From: Alloalcanivorax xiamenensis
GTDB taxonomy: Bacteria; Pseudomonadota; Gammaproteobacteria; Pseudomonadales; Alcanivoracaceae
Reading direction: 5' to 3'
Assembly: GCF_009846745.1 (NCBI RefSeq)
Contig: NZ_AQPF01000003.1
Span: forward strand, 223,902 to 287,901
DNA: 64,000 bases
The notes under the pieces were generated by a model. That model was given only the letters and a program-made list of their open reading frames with translations. It searched no databases and was not told where the DNA came from. The position numbers and the translations under genes are program-made. Shown piece after piece: positions 15,457 through 23,173 of the stretch (the stretch's first letter is position 1; each line of letters opens with the position of its first letter).

Positions 15457-16542
15457 TCAGTCGTACTGATAGAAGTCCCGCGGCAGATACCCTTTGCTGT
15501 GCCAGATGGCGTGGTGCTTCATGAAATCACGTTGACTGGTGAGCACGCGCTTGAACATCGGGTTCTTGGCGGCCATGTCATCGAGCACCTTGTTGGTGAC
15601 CTTTTCCAATTCGCGCAGCACCGGCTCCGGCAGGGTCTGGGCGGTTACGCCTTCCTTCTCGTATTCGCGCAGGGCGGAGGGCTGCGCCCATTCGCTCTGG
15701 GCAAACCCTTTAAGAACAGCGGATTCGCAGCCCATTTCAATCAAGGCGCGGCTTTCCGGCTTGAGCTTGTTCCAGGCGTCCTTGTTCACCAGCAAATGGG
15801 AGGTGGTGAGGGTCTGGTGCCAACCCGGCATTACGTAGTTCTTTATGATCTGATCCAAGCCCAGCATCTTGTCGATGGCGGGCTGGGAGAACTCAGTGGC
15901 GTCGATGGTCTTGCGTTCCAGCGACTGATACAGCTCGCCGCCCGGGATCATGGTGACCGAGGCCCCCAGTTCTTCCAGCACCTTGCCGCCGATACCGGCG
16001 AAGCGGATCCGCAGTCCGTCGATGTCCTTGAGTTCAGTGATCGGCTTGGCGAACCAGCCCGCGCCCTCGGGACCGATGATGCTGCACAGCATCGGGTGGA
16101 TGTTGCGCTCGTCGTAAATTTCTTCCAGCAGCGCCTTGCCGTCACCTTCGTAATACCAGGCCAGATAGGCCGGCGGTTCCATATTGAACGGCGCTCCGGA
16201 GTACAGGGGCAGAGCCGGAATGGTGCCCTGATCGTAGCCGACCCAGGTGTAGCCCGCCGGGTACTTACCCTCGCTCACGGCGTCCATGATTTCAAATGGC
16301 GGCACCAGTTCGCCGGGCTCGTAGTAACGCAATTGAATGTCGCCGCCGGAAATCGCCTTCAGATTGTCAGAGAGGTGTTTGATCGGAGTGGTCAGGCCGA
16401 CCAGGTGGGAAGGAAAAGCCAGTGGTACCTGCCAGCGTATTTTTTCCTCCGCCGCCACCTGACCGCTGATCAGACTTGCCGACATCAGAGCCGCGAAAGT
16501 GGCGCCACGTCCGAGATTCGAGAGCTGTTGCTTGATCGACAT
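15457..16542 (-). CDS. TRAP transporter periplasmic receptor (DctP family)
   Basis: 361-residue substrate-binding protein with a Sec signal peptide (MSIKQQLSNLGRGATFAALM, ending SGQVAAEE). The mature part begins IRWQVPLAFPSHLVGLTTPI. TRAP receptor marks include the basic residue region DGLRIRFAGIGGKVLEELGA, where the conserved Arg binds the carboxylate, and ATEFSQPAIDKMLGLDQIIK. Sequence type is that of receptors for keto or aromatic acids, not classical C4-dicarboxylate DctP. First gene of the sigma-54 operon. Acetoacetyl-CoA synthetase in the same operon makes a short keto acid a fair guess for the ligand. Confidence 0.9.
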   Translation of the reverse strand: MSIKQQLSNLGRGATFAALMSASLISGQVAAEEKIRWQVPLAFPSHLVGLTTPIKHLSDNLKAISGGDIQLRYYEPGELVPPFEIMDAVSEGKYPAGYTWVGYDQGTIPALPLYSGAPFNMEPPAYLAWYYEGDGKALLEEIYDERNIHPMLCSIIGPEGAGWFAKPITELKDIDGLRIRFAGIGGKVLEELGASVTMIPGGELYQSLERKTIDATEFSQPAIDKMLGLDQIIKNYVMPGWHQTLTTSHLLVNKDAWNKLKPESRALIEMGCESAVLKGFAQSEWAQPSALREYEKEGVTAQTLPEPVLRELEKVTNKVLDDMAAKNPMFKRVLTSQRDFMKHHAIWHSKGYLPRDFYQYD

Positions 16543-16610
16543 GGAGAGAATCCTTCTTGTTGTTGTGCGATTGTCTTGGTGGTTGTTCCCACCTTCCGCG
16601 CACACCAACT

Positions 16611-16627
16611 AGCAGGCACCGTGCCAG
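16611..16627 (-). promoter_or_regulatory. Sigma-54 promoter of the TRAP/aacS operon
   Basis: Minus strand TGGCACG-GTGC-CTGCTA (16627-16611) matches the sigma-54 consensus TGGCACG-N4-TTGCW with one deviation, and GG and GC are exactly 10 bases apart. The -12 element lies 69 bases before the dctP ATG. Confidence 0.8.
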
Positions 16628-16689
16628 ACAAAAAAACCTTTACAAAACAAAGAGATAGAGATTCCCAGTTGATCCTTCCAGGGAAAAAT

Positions 16690-16770
16690 GTCCTGAAATC
16701 CGGACAAAGCCAGACAAACGTCGAACGAATCTGTCCTGAAAAAAGAACATCTGTCCTGATATCAGGACAG
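16690..16770. promoter_or_regulatory. Three activator sites (TGTCCTGA palindromes) upstream of the sigma-54 promoter
   Basis: TGTCCTGATATCAGGACA (16753-16770) is a perfect 18-bp palindrome. TGTCCTGAAATCCGGACA (16690-16707) matches it at 16 of 18 positions, and 16733-16750 matches at 14 of 18. Start-to-start spacings are 43 and 20 bases, close to whole helical turns. They lie about 65-145 bases upstream of the -24 element, the standard place for enhancer sites. The outermost overlaps the stop codon of the activator gene. Confidence 0.75.
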
Positions 16771-18174
16771 TTTGTTCAGCTTTTCATACAGGGCCGAGCG
16801 GGAAATCCCCAGCATCCGCGCCGCGCGGGAACGATTGCCACGACAGGCCACCAGCGCCGCTTCGATCGCCTGAAGTTCCGCCTCCGCCAGCACCTGGGCC
16901 AACGGACGGGCCGGATGCGCCGCCCCCACCGGTTGCAGGCGGCCGCTTTTGCGCGGCAACACCTTGAAGATGGCATCGGCGTCCAACAGGCCGGTTTCCT
17001 CGCCCATGGTCAGCCCCCGTTCAAGCACGTTTCGCAGCTCACGAACGTTCCCGGGCCAGTCATAACCGCTGAGAGCCGACACCGCGGCATCGGTGATCTC
17101 GGCACGCAGTTCCAGACCCGCCCCGATATCCTCCAGGATCGCTTCGCACAGCACGCCCAGATCGGGCAGGCGCTCCCGCAACGGCGGGATGGTGATCTCC
17201 AGCACATTGAGCCGGTAATACAGATCCGAGCGGAAGCGGCCCTCCGCCATCATGGTTTCCAGATTACGACTGGTGGCGGCGACGACCCGCACGTCCACTG
17301 GCGCCACCTTGTTGGACCCCAGAGGTTCAATCTCCCCTTCCTGCAGCGCCCGCAACAGCTTGGCCTGCAGCGCCAGCGGCATGTCACCCACCTCATCCAG
17401 AAACAGGGTGCCGCCATTGGCCAATTGGAATTTGCCGTCACGGGCGCGCCGGTCGGCACCGGTGTAGGCGCCGGGAGCCACGCCAAAGAACTCCGCCTCC
17501 AACAGATTTTCCGGTATCGCCGCCACATTGACGCCGACGAAGGGACGGCCCGCCCGGCGTGACAACGCGTGGATGGCCTGGGCCAGCACTTCCTTACCGG
17601 TGCCGGTTTCCCCCAGCAACAACACCGGCGTATCCCGACCCGCGGCCAGGCGGGCCCGGCGTTTGACCTCCAGGGCCGCCGGACTGGCGCCGACGAAATC
17701 CCCCAGGCTGTAACGGGTGCCCCGATTCTTCCTCGCCAACGCCTTGCGGGCGGCCACCAGATCCTGGTGCAAGCGGCGGTACTTGCTGACCAGCGGCGTC
17801 AGTGGCTGCAGGTCGTCGTACAACACAAAAGCCACCGCGCCCATGACCCTGCCGCCATCATCGAAGTAAGGCAGCCGCGTCACCACCAGTTGCTGGGACT
17901 CGTACTCCATGATGTCCAACAACAGAGGGCGGCCGGTTTCCACCACTTCCGGCATGCGCGTCATCGGGATCACCCGGCGCACCGGTTCACCGATCACCGC
18001 CGCCGGATCCTCGATCCCCAGCAACGAGGCATAGTTGGCATTGATCCAGGTAATCCGTGCCTGCCGATCCACCGCGATGCCCCCGGCGCTGGCCTGCTCG
18101 AACATGGGAAACAGAGCTTCGATCAGGTCGCGGGTCAACCCGCTCTTATCGTTATTGCTGAACAGCTGTGTCAT
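16762..18174 (-). CDS. Sigma-54-dependent transcriptional activator (PAS-AAA-Fis)
   Basis: 470-residue enhancer-binding protein. Domains: PAS sensor (about 20-125, GGIAVDRQARITWINANYAS); AAA+ domain with Walker A GETGTGKE (about 183), sigma-54 contact loop GAYTGA (about 233), Walker B TLFLDEVGDMPL and arginine finger region RFRSDLYYRLNVLEI; C-terminal Fis-type HTH NRSRAARMLGISRSALYEKL. No receiver domain, so it probably senses a ligand through PAS. The ATG at 18174 gives the usual length; an in-frame ATG at 18198 is possible. It lies directly upstream of the sigma-54 TRAP/aacS operon and is its likely activator. Confidence 0.9.
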   Translation of the reverse strand: MTQLFSNNDKSGLTRDLIEALFPMFEQASAGGIAVDRQARITWINANYASLLGIEDPAAVIGEPVRRVIPMTRMPEVVETGRPLLLDIMEYESQQLVVTRLPYFDDGGRVMGAVAFVLYDDLQPLTPLVSKYRRLHQDLVAARKALARKNRGTRYSLGDFVGASPAALEVKRRARLAAGRDTPVLLLGETGTGKEVLAQAIHALSRRAGRPFVGVNVAAIPENLLEAEFFGVAPGAYTGADRRARDGKFQLANGGTLFLDEVGDMPLALQAKLLRALQEGEIEPLGSNKVAPVDVRVVAATSRNLETMMAEGRFRSDLYYRLNVLEITIPPLRERLPDLGVLCEAILEDIGAGLELRAEITDAAVSALSGYDWPGNVRELRNVLERGLTMGEETGLLDADAIFKVLPRKSGRLQPVGAAHPARPLAQVLAEAELQAIEAALVACRGNRSRAARMLGISRSALYEKLNKLS

Positions 18175-18374
18175 GCAAATACCGCCGGAGACACTCATGG
18201 ATGGACCCACGCCATCGCGGGGCTGCGGCAGGCGGGATTGCGGAAAGTATAGGGGGGCGGCATGAACAGGGTAAACGCCGACACAACCGGACGCAGCCGG
18301 ATGAAAGGTCCGGTTTGGAGCAATTTCGTCTGAATCGACGAATATCCCCAATCCTCACTAAGGAACACTCAAGG

Positions 18375-18458
18375 ATGGATTTGCTGGGGCTGTCGCCCAA
18401 GCCACATCGAAAATCGCTCCCGGCGATTTTTTATATCGAAACAAAGGATTCTACATGA
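18375..18458 (+). CDS. Possible 27-residue leader peptide ORF
   Basis: Reads MDLLGLSPKPHRKSLPAIFY and seven more residues, with its TGA overlapping the ATG of the thiolase-like gene (ATGA), the arrangement of a translationally coupled leader. Ribosome site poor (AAGG touches the ATG; AAGGA lies 12 bases away). It spans a hairpin (AAAATCGC 18410-18417 with GCGATTTT 18423-18430, then T-rich), so translation could affect folding. Low confidence that it is expressed. Confidence 0.25.
   Translation: MDLLGLSPKPHRKSLPAIFYIETKDST
18410..18432 (+). terminator. Hairpin with T-run in the leader of the thiolase-like operon
   Basis: AAAATCGC (18410-18417), loop TCCCG, GCGATTTT (18423-18430) continuing into TTTT. 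It lies only 22 bases before the start codon, so it may be an attenuator rather than the end of an upstream gene, which runs on the opposite strand. Confidence 0.4.
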
Positions 18459-19996
18459 GCAGTCCCGACCCGCGCTGTCTTCCCGTCCTTGTGGGCGTGG
18501 GTGAAGTGCTTGATCGTCCCCGTCATCTGGAACGGGGACTCGAGCCGCTGGCGTTGATGGAACACGCCTTGCGCCAGGCGGAACAGGACAGTGGCGCGCC
18601 CCTGCTGGATCAGCTTGATTCGGTGGATATCGTCTATCAATTGTCCTGGCCCTACCCCGACACCGAAGAGCAACTCCGCCAACGGTTGGGACACCACCCA
18701 CGGCGGGTGGAACTCGGCCCCATGGGTGGGGAGTCGCCGTTGCGCTACCTTCACCAGGCCGCACTCGCCATCGCACGGGGCGAATACCGGGTGGCGGCGG
18801 TGGTCGGCGCCGAATCCCGGCATACCACGGAACGGGCGGCGAAACAGAATCTGGATCTGCCCTGGCCACCGCGTGATCCTGCGCCGAAGGTACGGCGCGG
18901 CAAGGACATTCTGCATCCGCTGTCGCTCAAGCACGGCATTCTGATGCCGCCCACAGTGTACCCATTTTACGAAAACGCTCTGCCTCACCGCTATGGCCAG
19001 ACGCCCCGCGCGGCCATGGAGGAGTCCGGCCGTCTGTGGGCGCGAATGGCCCGCATCGCGGCGAACAATCCCCATACCTGGTCCGAACGCACGCCGAGCG
19101 CCGAGGAGATCATTACCCCGACAGCGGAAAACCGGGCAGTGGCCTGGCCGTACACCAAATGGCAGGTGGCCAATCCGATGGTCAATCAGGGCGCCGCCCT
19201 GCTGCTGACCAGCGCCGCCGTGGCCGCGGAAATGGGCATTCCCGAGAAACGCTGGATCCACCTGTGGGGTGGAGCGGCGGCGGTGGAGCCGGAGGATTAT
19301 CTGCAACGGGATCAGTTCCACCGCTCCCACGCCCAGGACACCGTGCTGGAAACCGTGCTGCAGTGGGCCGGCGGCGACGTTGGCGGCTTCCGCCATATGG
19401 AGTTATACAGCTGCTTTCCCTGCGTGCCCAAAATGGCTCGCCGCACGCTCGGTCTGGACGAGGATTTCCAGCCCAGCGTGACCGGCGGCCTGAGCTTCTT
19501 CGGCGCGCCGATGAACAACTACATGACTCATGCCGCCGCCGCCATGGTGCGCCGCCTGCGTGACAGTGCCCCGGGCGAGGGGTTGCTCTATGGCCAGGGG
19601 GAATATGTCACCAAACACCATGCCGTGGTGCTTTCCAACCGGCCGCCACCGGCACCGCTGGCCGAGGACTACAGCGTCCAGGCGCAAGCCGATGCCCGCC
19701 GCGGACCGGTGCCGCCCCTGCGGGAACGCTATCAGGGCCCGGCCACGCTGGAGACGTTCACCGCGCTATTCAACCGTGCCGGCGAGGTGGATTACGCCGT
19801 GGTGCTGGCGCTGACACCGGCCGGCGAGCGTTTGATGGCCCGGGTTCCGGGCACCGACCGCGCCACCCTGGAAGCCCTGCTCGACCCGGAAAACAGCCCC
19901 ATTGGCCTGGCCGGGGAGGCCATGCCGGGAGAAGGCGACCTTCTGAACTTCCGCGTGACCTCGCAGCGGACGACCAACACCAGAGAGGCTGTATAG
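18455..19996 (+). CDS. Thiolase-fold protein without canonical catalytic residues
   Basis: 513-residue protein with the thiolase core: LALMEHALRQAEQDSGAPLL, AALAIARGEYRVAAVVGAES, and the second half starting near HMELYSCFPCVPKMARRTLG. Aligned by eye with the true thiolase at 47101, the nucleophile Cys position is Gly92 (GESPLRYL in place of CASGAAAV), GHPVGATG reads GAPMNNYM, and the EVHDCF His is replaced. The C-terminus has an extra domain (about 400-513). It is annotated as acetyl-CoA acetyltransferase in related genomes, but thiolysis by the standard mechanism is unlikely. It begins an operon with a crotonase, a CoA-transferase and a GST. Function unknown. Confidence 0.75.
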   Translation: MSSPDPRCLPVLVGVGEVLDRPRHLERGLEPLALMEHALRQAEQDSGAPLLDQLDSVDIVYQLSWPYPDTEEQLRQRLGHHPRRVELGPMGGESPLRYLHQAALAIARGEYRVAAVVGAESRHTTERAAKQNLDLPWPPRDPAPKVRRGKDILHPLSLKHGILMPPTVYPFYENALPHRYGQTPRAAMEESGRLWARMARIAANNPHTWSERTPSAEEIITPTAENRAVAWPYTKWQVANPMVNQGAALLLTSAAVAAEMGIPEKRWIHLWGGAAAVEPEDYLQRDQFHRSHAQDTVLETVLQWAGGDVGGFRHMELYSCFPCVPKMARRTLGLDEDFQPSVTGGLSFFGAPMNNYMTHAAAAMVRRLRDSAPGEGLLYGQGEYVTKHHAVVLSNRPPPAPLAEDYSVQAQADARRGPVPPLRERYQGPATLETFTALFNRAGEVDYAVVLALTPAGERLMARVPGTDRATLEALLDPENSPIGLAGEAMPGEGDLLNFRVTSQRTTNTREAV

Positions 19997-20032
19997 CCGC
20001 CAACCCCCAAGACCTGGATGAGAAACACACAC

Positions 20033-20821
20033 ATGACGGATAACACCAATAACGCCGTAACCCTGGAACGCCTGGGTGATCACATTGCCCTGGTCACGCT
20101 CAATCGCCCGCAAGCCCGCAACGCCGTCAACGGTGACGTGGCCCAAGGGCTGGAAGCCGCGGTCAAAGCCACCGAAGCGGACAACGACATCCGTGCCGTG
20201 ATCCTGCAAGGCAGCGGCGACAAGGTGTTCTGCGCCGGCGCCGACCTCAAGGAAATCTCCGCCGGCAACGCCCACCGGCTGGTTACCCGGGAAGGCGGTT
20301 TCGCCGGATTTGTGCATGCGCCACGCCGCAAGGTGTGGATCGCCGCGCTCAATGGTCTGGCCCTGGCCGGCGGCCTGGAAATCGCTCTGACCTGTGACCT
20401 GCGCGTGGCGTCCCCCAGGGTGGCGTTCGGTTTGCCGGAGGTGAAACGCGGGCTGGTAGCGCTGGCCGGCGGTCTTTACCGCCTGCCCCGTAATCTGCCC
20501 CGGGCCATCGCTCTGGAACTGATCGCCACCGGCAACACGCTGGACGCCCAGCGCGCCTATGACTTCGGCCTGGTAAACCGGCTGGTGGAAGCGGATCGGG
20601 TTCTCGACACCGCCCGGGAACTGGCCGAAACCATCGCCGCCAACGCGCCGATCGCGGTGCAGGAAAGCCTGGTCATCGCCCGCCTTACCCACGACCTGGA
20701 CGAGGCCGCCCTGATCGCCGCCGGCGACAAGGCCCGCGATTATCTGGTGACCACCGAGGACTACAAGGAAGGGCCGCGCGCGTTCATCGAGAAACGGGAA
20801 CCGGTCTGGAGCGGCCGCTGA
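20033..20821 (+). CDS. Enoyl-CoA hydratase
   Basis: 262-residue crotonase. CoA-binding LNRPQARNAVNGDVAQGL, first oxyanion segment VFCAGADLKEISAG, second LNGLALAGGLEIALTCDLRV with the catalytic Glu of GGLE, and the second catalytic Glu in FGLPEVKRGLVALAGG. Both acid/base glutamates are kept, so hydration of a 2-enoyl-CoA is plausible; a carnitinyl-CoA dehydratase-like role is the alternative because a CaiB-type CoA-transferase follows 22 bases downstream. The start at 20033 (MTDNTNNAV) is preferred to the in-frame ATG at 20018, which lacks a clear ribosome site, but either is possible. Confidence 0.88.
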   Translation: MTDNTNNAVTLERLGDHIALVTLNRPQARNAVNGDVAQGLEAAVKATEADNDIRAVILQGSGDKVFCAGADLKEISAGNAHRLVTREGGFAGFVHAPRRKVWIAALNGLALAGGLEIALTCDLRVASPRVAFGLPEVKRGLVALAGGLYRLPRNLPRAIALELIATGNTLDAQRAYDFGLVNRLVEADRVLDTARELAETIAANAPIAVQESLVIARLTHDLDEAALIAAGDKARDYLVTTEDYKEGPRAFIEKREPVWSGR

Positions 20822-20843
20822 TCGCCCACTCTTCGGGAGATTC

Positions 20844-22022
20844 ATGATGTCCCAGAGCATGCTCGAGGGCATACGCATCATCGACATGACAACGATGATC
20901 TTCGGCCCTTATTGCACCCAGATGCTGGCCGATCTCGGCGCCGACGTGATCAAGGTCGAGGCGCCCGCCGGCGACCTCATGCGCATCGCCGGCAATCCGG
21001 CGAAAACACCGGGCATGGGGCCGGCGTTCGTGACCACCAATCGCGGCAAGCGGTCGGTGGTGCTGGATCTGAAACAGGAACGGGACCGGCGGGCGCTGGC
21101 GGCCCTGCTGGGTGACGCCGATGTTTTTATTCACAACGTGCGTGCCGATGCCATCGCCCGACTCGGTTTCGACTACCCCAGCGTCAAGGCGCTGCGCCCG
21201 AACATCATCTACGCTCACTGTGTCGGCTTCGGCTCCAGCGGTCCCTATGCCGGCCTGCAGGCTTACGACGACGTGATCCAGGCCGCCAGCGGCATGACCG
21301 ATCTGGTCGGCCGCTACGACGGCGATGGCGGCCAGCCCCGCTATGTGCCTTCGGTGATCGCCGACAAGGTGGGCGCCTTGTACGCCAGCCAGGCGGTGCT
21401 GGCGGCGGTGGTGCACCGGCTGCGCAGCGGCGAAGGCCAGCAGGTGGAGATCCCCATGTTCGAGGCCTTCACCCAGTTTCTGTTCCAGGAACACTTGTTC
21501 GGCCACGCGTTCGAGCCGCCCACCAGCGAGGACGCCGGTTACTTCCGACAGCTGGACCCGCACCGCAATCCCTTTCCCACCGCCGACGGCCACATCAGCA
21601 TCGTCCCCCACAACGATCATTGCTGGCTGACGCTGCTCGACCTGCTCGGCTGCCCCGAGCTCACCGAACGGCCGGAATTCAGCAGCCAGCCCGAGCGCCG
21701 CGCCAATATTTCCCTGCTTTACAAGGAAATGGCGCAACGCACGCCGCAAAAAACCACCGCCGAGTGGATGACACTGTGCCGGGCGTCGTCGATTCCGGCC
21801 ATGCCGGTGTGCGCCTTCGACCGCGTGTTGCAAGACCCGCACTTGTGGGCCACCGGCCTGTTCCAGCGCCGCCACCACCCCAGCGAAGGGGATTACGTGG
21901 AAATGCCGCTGCCCACTCGCTTCAGTGCGCGGGCGCCACAACCGGCCCGGCCGGCACCACACCTGGGTCAGCACACCGATGAAGTGCTGGCCGAATATAA
22001 AATCACGGAGCCCCCGCGATGA
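20844..22022 (+). CDS. CaiB/BaiF family CoA-transferase
   Basis: 392-residue class III CoA-transferase that moves CoA between an acyl-CoA and a free acid. Family marks: IRIIDMTTMIFGPYCTQMLA, LGADVIKVEAPAGDLMR, RGKRSVVLDLKQERDR and the catalytic Asp region AYDDVIQAASGMTDLVG. The Asp of YDDV is the expected acyl carrier. The start has two consecutive ATG codons, with GGGAG upstream of the first. Middle of the four-gene operon; its stop overlaps the GST start by 4 bases. Substrate unknown. Confidence 0.9.
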   Translation: MMSQSMLEGIRIIDMTTMIFGPYCTQMLADLGADVIKVEAPAGDLMRIAGNPAKTPGMGPAFVTTNRGKRSVVLDLKQERDRRALAALLGDADVFIHNVRADAIARLGFDYPSVKALRPNIIYAHCVGFGSSGPYAGLQAYDDVIQAASGMTDLVGRYDGDGGQPRYVPSVIADKVGALYASQAVLAAVVHRLRSGEGQQVEIPMFEAFTQFLFQEHLFGHAFEPPTSEDAGYFRQLDPHRNPFPTADGHISIVPHNDHCWLTLLDLLGCPELTERPEFSSQPERRANISLLYKEMAQRTPQKTTAEWMTLCRASSIPAMPVCAFDRVLQDPHLWATGLFQRRHHPSEGDYVEMPLPTRFSARAPQPARPAPHLGQHTDEVLAEYKITEPPR

Positions 22023-22675
22023 TCACACTGTACCACTGCCACAACGCCCGCTCGTTCCGCTGCCTGTGGGCCCTGGAAGCGCTTGAATTACCCTACCAAC
22101 TCAACATGATGCCGTTCCCGCCGCGTGTTGAATGCCCGGATTACTTGCAGCAAAACCCGCTGGGCACCATTCCGCTGCTGGTGGACGGCGACACCCGCAT
22201 GACCGAATCCTCGGGCATTGTTCATTATCTGGTAAGCCGCTATGGACCGGATTCGTCACTGGCACTGTCGGCGGACCATCCCGAATACGGCGCCTGGATC
22301 AACGGGTTGTACTTTGGCGAAGCCACCCTGACTTTCCCGCAGACACTGGTACTGCGCTACACCCAACTGGAACCGGAAGAACGGCGACTGCCGCGAGTGG
22401 CGGAGGATTATACGCGCTGGTTTCTATCGCGTTTGAAAGGTGTGGAGAGGGCTCTGAGCGACCGCGACTGGCTGTGCGCCGGCCGCTTCACCGCCGCCGA
22501 TATTTCCGTGGCCTATGCACTGCTGCTGGCGCAGCGACTCGACCTGTCCCAGTACTTTCCGCCACGCGTCAGCGCCTATTGGCAACGGGCTCAGCAGGAG
22601 CCCGCCTACCTGCGGGCCCAGCGCTCCCAGGACCGGCATCAGCCATCCTCAGCCGCCGTTAATCCGCTGGTGTAG
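22019..22675 (+). CDS. Glutathione S-transferase family protein
   Basis: 218-residue GST-fold protein: an N-terminal thioredoxin-like domain (MITLYHCHNARSFRCLWALE, with the cis-Pro/SNAIL-like NPLGTIPLLVDGDTRMTESS) and a helical C-terminal domain (about 90-205, including LCAGRFTAADISVAYALLLA with the N-capping box). The ATG overlaps the CoA-transferase stop (ATGA), so the genes are translationally coupled. It may process a CoA or epoxide intermediate of the operon, but nothing in the sequence shows which. The last 27 bases overlap the end of the convergent lipoprotein gene. Confidence 0.88.
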   Translation: MITLYHCHNARSFRCLWALEALELPYQLNMMPFPPRVECPDYLQQNPLGTIPLLVDGDTRMTESSGIVHYLVSRYGPDSSLALSADHPEYGAWINGLYFGEATLTFPQTLVLRYTQLEPEERRLPRVAEDYTRWFLSRLKGVERALSDRDWLCAGRFTAADISVAYALLLAQRLDLSQYFPPRVSAYWQRAQQEPAYLRAQRSQDRHQPSSAAVNPLV

Positions 22676-23005
22676 TTCGCGCCCGGCCGCCAGCACCTGC
22701 TCGGCGGTCATGCCCTGCAATCGTTGTGGGGCCACATCCATAATAAGCTTCACCGACTGGTCGAACTCAATGCGTCGTTCTTCCGGCAGTGACGAGCGGA
22801 CCCGGCCCAGGGATTCTTGCAGGGAAACCTCGGTGCGGGTATCCAGCACCGGCGCGCTCCGGCCGGAAGAGCCGGCCTGATCCGCACTGGCGGCGTTATC
22901 GGAGGCCACATCCGCCGAAGCATCCGCGGATGGATTATCGGACGGGCCACAGCCCGTTACCAGCGCCACCACGATCATGGCGGCGGGTAGTTTCCAGATC
23001 GACAT
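22649..23005 (-). CDS. Small lipoprotein, function unknown
   Basis: 118-residue protein with a lipoprotein signal (MSIWKLPAAMIVVALVTGCG, Cys19), an Asp/Ala/Ser-rich linker (about 25-50) and a helical C-terminal domain (LQESLGRVRSSLPEERRIEF, then MDVAPQRLQGMTAEQVLAAG). The C-terminal domain resembles the small DUF6694-type lipoproteins of gammaproteobacteria. Start supported by AAGGA 8 bases before the ATG. Convergent with the GST gene and overlapping its last 27 bases. Confidence 0.7.
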   Translation of the reverse strand: MSIWKLPAAMIVVALVTGCGPSDNPSADASADVASDNAASADQAGSSGRSAPVLDTRTEVSLQESLGRVRSSLPEERRIEFDQSVKLIMDVAPQRLQGMTAEQVLAAGRELHQRINGG

Positions 23006-23173
23006 GTTGTTCCTTAGCTACTTCCGCACGATTGTCGAACCGGCTCAGAATAGCGCCGGCGGAGAGGTTTGTCTGTCGTATTCGCGCTAGTATTAGGCGG
23101 TTTTCAGGTAACCGCACCAGATCAGGTTGCGCCATCATAGGAGTTTCATCCTAGCCCCATTGACGGAGTCATC

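Noticed and set aside
15415..17562. A 715-codon plus-strand open frame
   Set aside because: It is antisense to dctP and the sigma-54 activator, both of which have full family motifs. GC-rich DNA gives long antisense frames; the translation is rich in His, Gln and Arg and resembles no family.
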